From Thermoplasmata archaeon (GTDB taxonomy: Archaea; Thermoplasmatota; Thermoplasmata; Thermoplasmatales; Thermoplasmataceae), in contig JAJZKX010000031.1 in assembly GCA_021850745.1 (NCBI GenBank), positions 1-11,361 of the forward strand: a stretch of DNA of 11,361 nt. Direction: 5' to 3'. Both the position numbers and the translations under genes were made by a program. Under the pieces are notes generated by a model. The model was not told the origin of the DNA and made no database searches. It worked only from the letters and a program-made list of their open reading frames with translations. Below, piece after piece: positions 5,973 through 11,361 of this stretch (its first letter is position 1; each line of letters opens with the position of its first letter).

Positions 5973-6827
5973 TCAGCTCCTGATCCTGGTGTCAATGTAC
6001 GACTTCCCTACCGTTCCTACCGCAAGGAGAGATACCGCAAGAGACATTATCGCTGCTATGTACAGCCTGACCTGAAGAATGTCCTGCTCCAACTGCGTGT
6101 AAACCAGCTGTTGCTGTGGGCTGGTCTTTTTCTGCTGCAGGGGAACCTTTGCAATGGGCATATTGTCGAAATTGTATAGCTTGCCCCCGAGATATACCTT
6201 TACGGAAACGGAGGTAGTGTTCTCGAATAGGGGAACGTAGTAGGTCGGGGTGCTTATGTTTCCGCTCTGGTAGAACTGGCTGTCCACATAGATCTTGTAT
6301 GAGGTCGGGGTGGACGAGATCATTTCGATCTTCATGTGGGCATAGGTCACAATGCCGGTCTGATTGCTGTACACGATGAGCTGCTGATTTACTCCCGGAT
6401 ATGTTGATTCAACGTATACGGTCTGGTAAGGCTGTGTGGCAATCCCGTAAATGATGTGCACGTCCCTGAAGTTGTAGGCTGTCTGCCCAAGGAAGACGGT
6501 TACGTTGTGTTCCCCAAGTGCGAAATTGTAATGGAACGTTCCAGTTCCTATGTTTACCCCTTCCTGCACCAGGAGACCGTCAATGTAAATCTTGTAGGTA
6601 GTGTTCCCGTACATCCAGAAAGTCCATTCTGGAAAAACTATGGATCCATTTGTTCCTGGCAGGAGGGTAAGGGACACGTTGCCCTGTGTCGGAGTGGTGG
6701 TTGTAACAAACACCCCCGAATTCTGGGCCGTGGACGTGTCAGTTCCTGAAGCTGTTGCAACAGGCACATAGACTATGCTGATGAAAGCAGCTGCCATTAG
6801 CAGTGCCGCTAAGGCTTTTTTTCTCAT
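5973..6827 (-). CDS. secreted, C-terminally anchored glycoprotein with two tandem beta domains
   Basis: The protein (284 residues) has an N-terminal signal peptide (MRKKALAALLMAAAFISIVY, cleavage probably after A26), an extracellular part, and one membrane helix near 255-274 with a basic end (DTRIRS). The extracellular part is a tandem duplication: TYKIYIDG (77-84) with SYKIYVDS (176-183), and FLGQTAYNFRDVHI (112-125) with YLGGKLYNFDNMPI (212-225). Each unit is about 75-80 residues and beta-rich, like a small Ig- or PEGA-like fold. Seven N-glycosylation sequons are present (N50, N60, N75, N108, N155, N190, N203), as usual for archaeal surface proteins. A Gln-rich stalk (229-248) precedes the anchor. 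It could be a virion spike, receptor-binding protein or surface component of an export complex. Its start follows the 50-residue membrane peptide by 12 bases. Confidence 0.82.
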   Translation of the reverse strand: MRKKALAALLMAAAFISIVYVPVATASGTDTSTAQNSGVFVTTTTPTQGNVSLTLLPGTNGSIVFPEWTFWMYGNTTYKIYIDGLLVQEGVNIGTGTFHYNFALGEHNVTVFLGQTAYNFRDVHIIYGIATQPYQTVYVESTYPGVNQQLIVYSNQTGIVTYAHMKIEMISSTPTSYKIYVDSQFYQSGNISTPTYYVPLFENTTSVSVKVYLGGKLYNFDNMPIAKVPLQQKKTSPQQQLVYTQLEQDILQVRLYIAAIMSLAVSLLAVGTVGKSYIDTRIRS

Positions 6828-6839
6828 TCCCGTTCCCGC

Positions 6840-6992
6840 CTACAACCCAAACGGCAAATTCGGACTGTACCTCTGCCAAAAAGTGTGCCAGTCTGCAGCG
6901 AGTTGTGCTGCGGTTACCCCCATCGCTCCGAGCCCTACCATAATGAGGAACAGCAGTATCACAACAATAGCAAGACCCTTGAGCAGCCCCAT
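6840..6992 (-). CDS. 50-residue single-helix membrane peptide
   Basis: This small gene fills an otherwise unexplained gap in the operon. The peptide begins MGLLKGLAIVVILLFLIMVG, one strong transmembrane helix (about 4-26), followed by a short amphipathic tail ending in SPNLPFGL. The ATG overlaps the TGA of the upstream gene (TGATG), and GGGAGGAG lies seven bases before it, an excellent ribosome site. Small one-helix proteins are common in archaeal virus structural cassettes (membrane or envelope proteins) and in holin-like or pilus-anchoring roles; nothing in the sequence decides between them. The good ribosome site, tight spacing and hydrophobic helix make it a real gene despite its size. 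Confidence 0.8.
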   Translation of the reverse strand: MGLLKGLAIVVILLFLIMVGLGAMGVTAAQLAADWHTFWQRYSPNLPFGL

Positions 6993-7354
6993 CAGTTTCT
7001 CCTCCCTTTGATCCTGTTCCTTACCACCAATGGTCCCTCCATCAAGGTGAAGGTCTTCTTGTCGGTGTCTGTGGGAAGCCCCATTCTCCTGGCATACCTG
7101 TTGACGTAAGCCTTGTCTTCAGCAGGGATTCCATTGAACCTGGTATGTTTGTTGAAACCAACCAGTGCTGACAGTTTCTCCCTGACTTTCTTCACACCGT
7201 AGGCTTTTACGGCTTCCCTAAGTGCTTTCTCCCTTACCTGGTCCGGTTCGTCAAGATGGTAACCGAACACAATCAGGCTGTTTGGATGCTTGATTATGGA
7301 CTCCACGGTCCCATCCATTGCCCAGTTTTCTGGGTTCTCCAATTTTGTTTTCAC
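6992..7354 (-). CDS. 120-residue basic helical protein, weakly like a viral DUF domain
   Basis: The centre reads REKALREAVKAYGVKKVREK, then LSALVGFNKHTRFNGIPAED and KAYVNRYARRMG, a helical domain at about residues 41-92. The pattern R..AL..AVK.YG..KV..KL.AL...NK......D..YV is reminiscent of a small uncharacterised domain widespread in large eukaryotic DNA viruses (I recall DUF5771); this is from memory and unverified. The N-terminus has a short beta stretch (SLIVFGYHLDEP). There is no membrane segment. Start is GTG at 7354 with TAGGAGTGG eight bases upstream. It overlaps the membrane-peptide gene by one base and follows the clamp-like gene after a 60-base gap containing a hairpin. Confidence 0.72.
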   Translation of the reverse strand: MKTKLENPENWAMDGTVESIIKHPNSLIVFGYHLDEPDQVREKALREAVKAYGVKKVREKLSALVGFNKHTRFNGIPAEDKAYVNRYARRMGLPTDTDKKTFTLMEGPLVVRNRIKGRRN

Positions 7355-7383
7355 TCCATTCCACTCCTATTTTCTCTCAAATT

Positions 7384-7401
7384 CCGGTACTACTGTACCA
7401 G
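7384..7401 (-). repeat. hairpin in the gap between two operon genes
   Basis: On the minus strand CTGGTAC-AGTA-GTACCGG forms a 7-bp stem (one G-T pair) with a 4-base loop. It lies in the only sizeable gap (60 bases) between the middle operon genes, after the clamp-like gene and before the 120-residue gene. No T-tract follows. It may be an RNA processing or stability element that sets different levels for the genes on either side. Confidence 0.45.
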
Positions 7402-7414
7402 TTTGCCTGGATAA

Positions 7415-8308
7415 TTATCGGGCAGGTGAGATCATCACCGTTAAAGTGCCCGCATATCCCCCTGATTCACTCGGTTGGTATACTGGCGTGTCCAGTATCA
7501 GCGGCTTGTCCTCCCCAAACATGAATGAGATGCTTGGAGGCGTGAATTTCTCGTAAAGCTTCAGTGCCTGCTTGAGCTGCCTTGCCTTTACGAACGTGTA
7601 TACCGGCTTCTCGCTGCTTGAAATCGTTGCCCCTTCCACAGTAAGGACGGGACCGCTCTGGCTGTAGGGAAATATCTTGAATTCCTCATACACTGGATCC
7701 CATTCGATCTGGACAAGCGTGTCCCCTGGAACCTTTTCAAGACCATTCAGAAGCAGATCTGCGGAGTTGTCGGGGAGATATCCCTGCACCTCCGTGACGT
7801 TCTTCACTCCCTTGACCTGCGTCTTGATTTCCTGCAGCTTCAGGCTTGGATTGGATTCTTCCCTTACGCCTCCATTCCTGTTCACGTAGAGTACCCTGTT
7901 GCCATCGTCCGGAGGATACATTCTGAACCATTCCATAGCCACGAAAATGTCGCTGTCGGGGCTCGCTGACCCAACGAGGATGTTCCCGTCCTCGAAGTAG
8001 ATGGCCGTCTGGTAGTCGGGCAGGGATTTATACAGCTCCCTGGCTACGAATGGAACAATCTCAAGGTTGTTAGCCTTGGAACCTCTCTGTTCAAAGTACT
8101 TGAACTGTGTCATAAATGGTCCCCAGAGATTCAGGGATTTGCTCGTCTGCAGAACCTGAACCTTTTCATCCGGAAACTCCTGCCTCAAAACATCTGCAAG
8201 CAGGCGTGCCTTCGGTTCGGTCCATCCGAGACCATTGCTGAGTGGATACTTGTAAGTTTCCCCATTTGCCTTTCTCTTGGTCCTTACAGGTCTCTTGATT
8301 GATGCCAT
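7415..8308 (-). CDS. unknown 297-residue protein, possibly sliding-clamp-like
   Basis: The C-terminal ~120 residues resemble the last domain of PCNA/DnaN clamps: a helix KARQLKQALKLYEKF (about 240-254), then SISFMFGEDKPLILDTPV and a final strand GTLTVMISPAR. Archaeal PCNA has YLSDMVKGL, then VTIKFGNEMPMQMEY and LTFLLAPR in the same order. The preceding TLVQIEWDPVYEEFKIFP could be the neighbouring strands. The N-terminal half is less alike, and 297 residues is longer than PCNA (~245). No PIP-type or enzyme motif is seen. If the clamp fold is right, it could be an element-encoded processivity factor or a structural ring reused in the virion. ATG at 8308 has GAGGTGATTGA upstream, formed partly by the previous stop codon. 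The gene is certain, the function weak. Confidence 0.75.
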   Translation of the reverse strand: MASIKRPVRTKRKANGETYKYPLSNGLGWTEPKARLLADVLRQEFPDEKVQVLQTSKSLNLWGPFMTQFKYFEQRGSKANNLEIVPFVARELYKSLPDYQTAIYFEDGNILVGSASPDSDIFVAMEWFRMYPPDDGNRVLYVNRNGGVREESNPSLKLQEIKTQVKGVKNVTEVQGYLPDNSADLLLNGLEKVPGDTLVQIEWDPVYEEFKIFPYSQSGPVLTVEGATISSSEKPVYTFVKARQLKQALKLYEKFTPPSISFMFGEDKPLILDTPVYQPSESGGYAGTLTVMISPAR

Positions 8309-8317
8309 TCAATCACC

Positions 8318-8545
8318 TCAGTCGTATGCCTCATCGTCTGAGCCCTCTACGGCCTCCTGAAGCTCCTTGATGATATCTTTTGAGACATCCGGGGTAATCT
8401 TTTCACCCGGATCGTCGAGGTATTCCCCATTCTTGTAGTAATACTCAAAGATCTCGTTGACAGAAACGGGATCAAGGCCAGTCATCGAATTCTTGTAGGC
8501 ATTAATCATTAGCTGTCTCTGCTTTGATGAGGGCATGTAGGCCAT
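8318..8545 (-). CDS. 75-residue acidic helical protein
   Basis: The protein is helical and acidic at its end (EAVEGSDDEAYD), with EIFEYYYKNGEYLDDPGEKI in the middle; no known family. The chosen ATG at 8545 has no good ribosome site, nor does the next ATG three codons later. The frame is open further upstream to about 8668 but holds no ATG, GTG or TTG there. It overlaps the end of the -1 frame extension of the previous gene by 37 bases and is itself one further -1 step away, so translation may depend on ribosomes arriving from that extension. Its stop lies within the ribosome site of the following gene. Confidence 0.6.
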   Translation of the reverse strand: MAYMPSSKQRQLMINAYKNSMTGLDPVSVNEIFEYYYKNGEYLDDPGEKITPDVSKDIIKELQEAVEGSDDEAYD

Positions 8546-8700
8546 TGCCGCAATCCAGTTCCCGCTATTGAATGGAGTAACGATGAGAACGGTTCGAAGA
8601 GGTCCATCGCTGCCTTTGAACCTGAAGATGACGAGGTTGAAGTTGACTTCTCCTTGGAGGGTTTCGCTTCACGTTCGGGGGTTTGGTTACCCCCTGTCAG
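8509..8700 (-). CDS. 63-codon -1 frame extension of the 449-residue protein
   Basis: This frame is entered from the gene at 10046-8697 if ribosomes slip back one base on A AAA AAC just before the TGA. It reads LTGGNQTPEREAKPSKEK, then a Ser/Thr-rich linker (STSTSSSSGSK), a hydrophobic segment AAMDLFEPFSSLLHSIAG, and a polar tail to TAA at 8509. The hydrophilic linker followed by an amphipathic segment looks coded rather than random. No ATG, GTG or TTG stands near its beginning; the only independent start would be CTG at 8700 or an internal ATG after 31 codons. The full frameshift product would have 512 residues, with the short form as the main product. It could instead be non-coding sequence or a gene with a CTG start. 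Confidence 0.5.
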   Translation of the reverse strand: MTGGNQTPEREAKPSKEKSTSTSSSSGSKAAMDLFEPFSSLLHSIAGTGLRQWPTCPHQSRDS

Positions 8701-8706
8701 TTTTTT
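8677..8706 (-). promoter_or_regulatory. candidate programmed -1 ribosomal frameshift signal
   Basis: On the minus strand the zero frame reads GGA AAA AAC TGA. The heptamer A AAA AAC (8706-8700) fits the X XXY YYZ rule in the correct phase. A 5-base spacer TGACA follows, then GGGGGT-AACCAA-ACCCCC (8694-8677), a 6-bp hairpin with five G-C pairs. A GAGG motif about 7 bases before the heptamer could act as an internal Shine-Dalgarno stimulator. Spacer and stem position match known -1 signals. Confidence 0.6.
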
Positions 8707-10046
8707 CCATCGTCCTCATCGCTGTCTTCAAGGGAATCAAGGTATTCCTCATATGCTTCGGCAGTATCATCGGTGTCCGAAGTATAGCTATCCCACTTCG
8801 CTCTCAACTTTTCATTGGACTGTATTAGCCTAGCAAAGTCCACTGGGTTCGTTGGGAGATTTTCGCCTGAATGTTCCCTTGCAAATTGAGATATAAGGCC
8901 CTTCTGAACCTTGCCTATAAACTTAAACGCCTTGCTCGGATTCCCTTTCTTCAGCTGCTCTCCTATGTTGTTCAGGGTCTTTCCGATCCCGGACGCAACA
9001 ATGCTGCCGCCATAAAGGTAAGATGCTGCCTGGTTGGGAGTTATGTTGTAAGCCAGTGCAGCATAAGCGGCTACGTTCTTGGCAGTCTTAACGGATTTCC
9101 CGCCAATCTTGCTCCTTATGTAATCGGCCTGTGTGTCGCTTACTCTGAGGTCGTCGGAGCCCTGGATCAGCAGTTTTGTTGCTTCTCTTGCCCCAAAATT
9201 GGAATCCCCTTCTGAATTTCCCGCTGAGGTTTCTCCTCTTCCTGGTGCGATCAGCTCCGGGGAGAAGGGTGAAGCTGATGGATTTGCGGTAGGGTTCTCA
9301 TAATTAAATGATCCACCGGCGACTGGGGTTCCCGAATTGTTTTCCGTGACCTTGACACCTGAACCCACGAGTCCCACAATGTGCCTGTTGAACTGCTGCA
9401 GGCTGACCAGCACGGTATCAAGAAAGTTTGTGTTCCCAAGTTCCGCAAGAATTTTCGACAGATCGGGTGACCTGAGAGTGCCTACCGGGTACAGCACTCC
9501 CGGGGAATCTCTAGAGGGTCTTGAAAGATAGTAAAATGTGCTGTTATCTGCAAGGCCCATGTACAGATTTGGGGCTATGGGAATGATACCAAGGTTTGCA
9601 ACTGGAACCGTTGACTTCTGGAAACTTGTTGATCCAATCAGGTTTGTTCTTCTTGGGGTATATGCTGCATCAGCCACGCTCACGTTGCTAAGGCCCATCT
9701 GCTTGATGAATTCTGCCGCACTCTGCGGATTGCTTATCAGGAGCTGGTGAACCGTGTGCATATCAATGCCCTTCAAAAGCAGGCTGTGGAGATAGTTCAG
9801 GTCCTCCATTGCAAGCTTGTAATTTGCGGAATAGAGCTGCTGATGGGTCTGAATCTGGGCTGCTGCAGCCATAATTGCCTGCCGGTGCTGATCAGTGTAA
9901 CCCGATATGTTCTGTATGCCCTCTTCACTCAGCTGGAATTGTTCGTCTCTCTTCCTTTCTTCGTGGCTGATAATTCTCCCAATTATGGGGATTCTCTTCT
10001 TTTTGCCCCCTGTTTCCTTTGTGATGAACTTAACGTCATTCGCCAT
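8697..10046 (-). CDS. first gene of the operon: 449-residue candidate structural protein
   Basis: The protein has a basic N-terminus (KKKRIPIIGRIISHEERKR, 15-33), an Ala/Gln-rich helical part (about 40-115), a middle with PVANLGIIPIAPNLYMGL (148-165), a low-complexity Ser/Gly/Asn/Pro linker (235-285), a helical Ala-rich C-terminal part (300-410), and an acidic tail (EEYLDSLEDSDEDDGKN). There is no signal peptide or membrane helix. No family is recognised; size, first position and composition suggest an abundant structural or scaffold protein. ATG at 10046 is preceded by GGAGTGA, and a TATA box TTTATAA lies about 40 bases upstream. The stop codon follows a slippery heptamer and precedes a hairpin, so a minor longer product is likely. 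Confidence 0.82.
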   Translation of the reverse strand: MANDVKFITKETGGKKKRIPIIGRIISHEERKRDEQFQLSEEGIQNISGYTDQHRQAIMAAAAQIQTHQQLYSANYKLAMEDLNYLHSLLLKGIDMHTVHQLLISNPQSAAEFIKQMGLSNVSVADAAYTPRRTNLIGSTSFQKSTVPVANLGIIPIAPNLYMGLADNSTFYYLSRPSRDSPGVLYPVGTLRSPDLSKILAELGNTNFLDTVLVSLQQFNRHIVGLVGSGVKVTENNSGTPVAGGSFNYENPTANPSASPFSPELIAPGRGETSAGNSEGDSNFGAREATKLLIQGSDDLRVSDTQADYIRSKIGGKSVKTAKNVAAYAALAYNITPNQAASYLYGGSIVASGIGKTLNNIGEQLKKGNPSKAFKFIGKVQKGLISQFAREHSGENLPTNPVDFARLIQSNEKLRAKWDSYTSDTDDTAEAYEEYLDSLEDSDEDDGKN

Positions 10047-10059
10047 CAGGCTTTCACTC

Positions 10060-10105
10060 CGGTTAACAATAAGATCGTAAAGTTATAAACATTCTCAAAA
10101 AAGTG
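10060..10105 (-). promoter_or_regulatory. promoter of the long minus-strand operon
   Basis: On the minus strand GTTTATAACTT gives a TATA box (10089-10083). An expected transcript start 25 bases on, near 10060, leaves a leader of about 14 bases holding GGAGTGA before the ATG at 10046. Box, spacing and ribosome site agree. The box lies within repeat copy B. Confidence 0.6.
10081..10105. repeat. 25-base repeat, copy B, overlapping the operon promoter
   Basis: This copy matches copy A at 1783-1807 at 23 of 25 positions in the same orientation. It lies at the right end of the GC-rich block and contains, on the minus strand, the TTTATAA box that should drive the operon. It may be a regulatory sequence shared by two promoters, an origin element or a recombination scar at the element's ends. 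Confidence 0.6.
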
Positions 10106-10163
10106 AGTATTTTTAGCCCTCCTGATGCGTTTTTATTGAGGGAAAAATTAATTTATGTCTTTA

Positions 10164-10214
10164 AGACGCGGCGCGTTTAGGCCATATTTCTTGTCACGAG
10201 AGAGATACAAAAAA
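10164..10214 (-). terminator. T6 tract and GC-rich hairpin after the PIN-like gene
   Basis: On the minus strand CCCAATTTTTTG (T6 at 10214-10209) directly follows the stop of the PIN-like gene. Further on, ACGCG-C-CGCGT arms (10176-10166) form a compact GC palindrome in AT-rich sequence, followed within 25 bases by TAATTTTTCCC. Together they should separate this unit from the downstream operon. Confidence 0.45.
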
Positions 10215-10220
10215 TTGGGT

Positions 10221-10718
10221 TTAATCTTCCCAATGCATTCTAAAGCCTTCGATAATCTCTCCGTCTTCTACTTCGAGCCTACTGTATAACTGCTTAGGCG
10301 TTAGAACGGACTTAGCCGGTATTTTCAACTGTGGACTACTTGAGATATAATGGTCTGGGTTATTAGTTAATAAATACTCAACAGAAGCGTAATGCCAGTT
10401 AACTATGGTTTTTTCATCTATTTCCAGTGATTCCTTGTCTATGTCTACCTCCAGTCTTGCTTCACTTGCATATTTGGTGCGGTAAGGAGTTATTATGCCC
10501 CTCATGTTCGCGAAAAAAGAGTTCTTAGTTTCCTCCAGGTCCCCAAGTTCTAAATTCCATTTCTTTTCGAAGTCTTTCCAAGCGGAAAGTGTGACCACCG
10601 CTTTAGTATCGTTTTCAGATATCCAGTAATGAATGAAAGAGATGTTCTTGTCCGATGTCTCCATCATTTTGAATAAAATATCTCGCGATAAAACGAGTTT
10701 AACAGAGTGATCAGTCAA
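10221..10718 (-). CDS. PIN-domain-like protein, possible VapC-type toxin with degenerate active site
   Basis: The 165-residue protein has the outline of a PIN nuclease: an N-terminal strand and helix KLVLSRDILFKMM (7-19), a region TLSAWKDFEKKW (43-54) like the 'isslvlaEl' part, and a C-terminal HYASVEYLLTNNPDHYISSS followed by SVLTPKQLYSRL, like 'aleydadylvTnDpdf ... vltPeefl'. The acidic residues of typical PIN sites are poorly kept: the first aspartate position reads S with D two residues later, and TNDxD reads TNNPD. It may be inactive or only PIN-like. Start is TTG at 10718, 11 bases behind the upstream gene. Composition is AT-rich, unlike the operon beside it. Pairing with an 82-residue upstream gene suggests a toxin-antitoxin module. 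Confidence 0.6.
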   Translation of the reverse strand: MTDHSVKLVLSRDILFKMMETSDKNISFIHYWISENDTKAVVTLSAWKDFEKKWNLELGDLEETKNSFFANMRGIITPYRTKYASEARLEVDIDKESLEIDEKTIVNWHYASVEYLLTNNPDHYISSSPQLKIPAKSVLTPKQLYSRLEVEDGEIIEGFRMHWED

Positions 10719-10729
10719 TTATAACAACT

Positions 10730-10978
10730 TCACTTGGTTTTATGTATCTGTTTAGCTAATTCAGTGAAATAATCGATCACTGTGCCTTCAATAGGATCGA
10801 CGCTAACGACCCTTAACGGAGACGATTCTGCATAGGATACCTTTGCATATCCCTTGAAGTCGAACGGGGCAGCCATTTCATCTAATTTCTCCCGCACTTC
10901 TTGCTTGGCGGCGTCCGATAACTGACTCATCTTTTTTATCTGGATCTCCACGATCTTGTTTTCTGTTATTTTTATCAC
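10730..10978 (-). CDS. 82-residue protein upstream of the PIN-like gene, possible antitoxin
   Basis: The protein has a short N-terminal strand (MIKITENKIVEIQIKK), a charged helix (LSDAAKQEVREKLDEM, about 20-35), and a C-terminal beta-alpha part ending DYFTELAKQIHKTK. No DNA-binding motif is clear and no family is recognised. The start used is GTG at 10978. The upstream GGGGAGGG lies unusually close to it (about one base), so a leaderless start, or the ATG at codon 17, remains possible. AATATAA near 11012-11018 is a TATA candidate. It precedes the PIN-like gene by 11 bases in one unit; small gene before PIN gene is the usual order of antitoxin and toxin. Confidence 0.6.
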   Translation of the reverse strand: MIKITENKIVEIQIKKMSQLSDAAKQEVREKLDEMAAPFDFKGYAKVSYAESSPLRVVSVDPIEGTVIDYFTELAKQIHKTK

Positions 10979-11268
10979 CCCTCCCCTTCTTTACATATCT
11001 ATATCAATCTAACTTATATTATGTTGCATGAAGTCGTATTATTTATTTTTTCGTTGTTCTTATGATCTATCGCATCATTTCGTGATAAGCAAATGATGGT
11101 TTGTGGTTTAGGTGCCCAATTCAATGAAAATATGTCATCCTCTATTAGTTGAACCCAGTTGAAGAAGATTTCACCATAAGCTACCATCCCTGACCCGAAG
11201 ATTATTCATAAATTTTGGATATACCTGTTGATGGCCCCTCTTTTTAGGTGCTCGAAATCTCTGCTGTC
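10979..11268. other. AT-rich non-coding stretch
   Basis: No gene, tRNA or clear repeat is seen in these 290 bases. It should contain the promoter of the two-gene unit on its left and the 3' end of the gene on its right. The strong AT richness is like the left flank of the window. Confidence 0.5.
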
Positions 11269-11361
11269 TCACTGGTTATCGTACAGAATAGAGACAGCAT
11301 GGAAGTCCTTCAGGCCAACGACCACATCCTTCGACTCCTGAAGTTTTTCAATGATAAGATC
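11269..11361 (-). CDS. C-terminal end of an unidentified gene (partial)
   Basis: Thirty codons are open from the window edge to a TGA at 11271-11269, beginning DLIIEKLQESKDVVVGLKDF and ending HAVSILYDNQ. An amphipathic helix followed by a strand looks like a real protein end. The opposite strand is also open over the same codons from a GTG at 11251 (LEISAVSLVIVQNRDSMEVL...), and the fragment is too short to decide by codon use. No family recognised. Confidence 0.4.
   Translation of the reverse strand, partial: DLIIEKLQESKDVVVGLKDFHAVSILYDNQ

Noticed and set aside
8546..8668. N-terminal extension of the 75-residue frame
   Set aside because: The frame is open, but it has no ATG, GTG or TTG, and the overlapping -1 frame has better linker-like coding character.
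8697..10046. Double-jelly-roll or HK97-type major capsid identity for the 449-residue protein
   Set aside because: Position and size would allow it, but no recognisable motif or domain pattern supports either fold.
1783..10105. Classical tRNA-type attachment sites
   Set aside because: No tRNA gene or T-loop-like sequence is visible at either end, and no integrase lies in the window, so the repeat is reported only as a possible boundary.
1..11361. CRISPR array, rRNA or transposon ends
   Set aside because: No regularly spaced repeats, rRNA-like sequence or transposase with terminal inverted repeats was seen.

Overview
The window looks like chromosome of a Thermoplasmata-type archaeon carrying an integrated or resident virus- or plasmid-like element. 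The left edge holds the end of a membrane-anchored YVTN beta-propeller protein of a kind common in these acidophilic archaea. Promoters are of the archaeal TATA type, starts are either leaderless (ATG directly behind a TAATACAT motif) or led by strong Shine-Dalgarno motifs, and AGG arginine codons are frequent. The assignment rests on such features only; no rRNA, tRNA or informational gene is present to confirm it. The block from about 1050 to 10050 is visibly more GC-rich than both flanks, which fits a separate origin.

Layout. 1-780: host-like, AT-rich: a YVTN surface protein fragment (+) and a small four-cysteine protein (-). 1055-2170: two plus-strand genes, a protein disulfide oxidoreductase-like protein with both CxxC sites broken, and a 95-residue zinc-ribbon protein behind a palindromic operator/TATA site. 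2171-2438: structured intergenic region between convergent units, with a terminator. 2439-10046: a compact minus-strand operon of ten genes, with overlaps or short gaps, reading in order: a 449-residue Ala/Gln/Ser-rich protein, a 75-residue acidic protein, a possible sliding-clamp-like protein, a 120-residue basic protein, a 50-residue one-helix membrane peptide, a secreted two-domain glycoprotein with a C-terminal anchor, a two-helix membrane protein with a long cytoplasmic domain, a basic 313-residue protein, an internally duplicated helical protein, and a P-loop ATPase with a C-terminal zinc ribbon. 10221-10978: an AT-rich two-gene unit that resembles a PIN toxin-antitoxin pair. 11269-11361: probable end of another minus-strand gene.

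The operon combines one motor-type ATPase, three membrane or surface proteins and several lineage-specific soluble proteins. This is what one expects of a virion assembly, DNA packaging or DNA export module of a small archaeal virus or conjugative element. No integrase, replication initiator or recognisable capsid protein is visible, so virus identity is an inference.

The most notable signal is at the end of the 449-residue gene: a canonical -1 slippery heptamer (A AAA AAC) directly before the TGA stop, a 5-base spacer and a 6-bp, nearly all-GC hairpin, with a 63-codon open frame in exactly the -1 phase. This predicts a programmed frameshift making a minor 512-residue form. A 25-base imperfect direct repeat lies at 1783 and 10081, near the two ends of the GC-rich block; the right copy contains the operon's TATA box.
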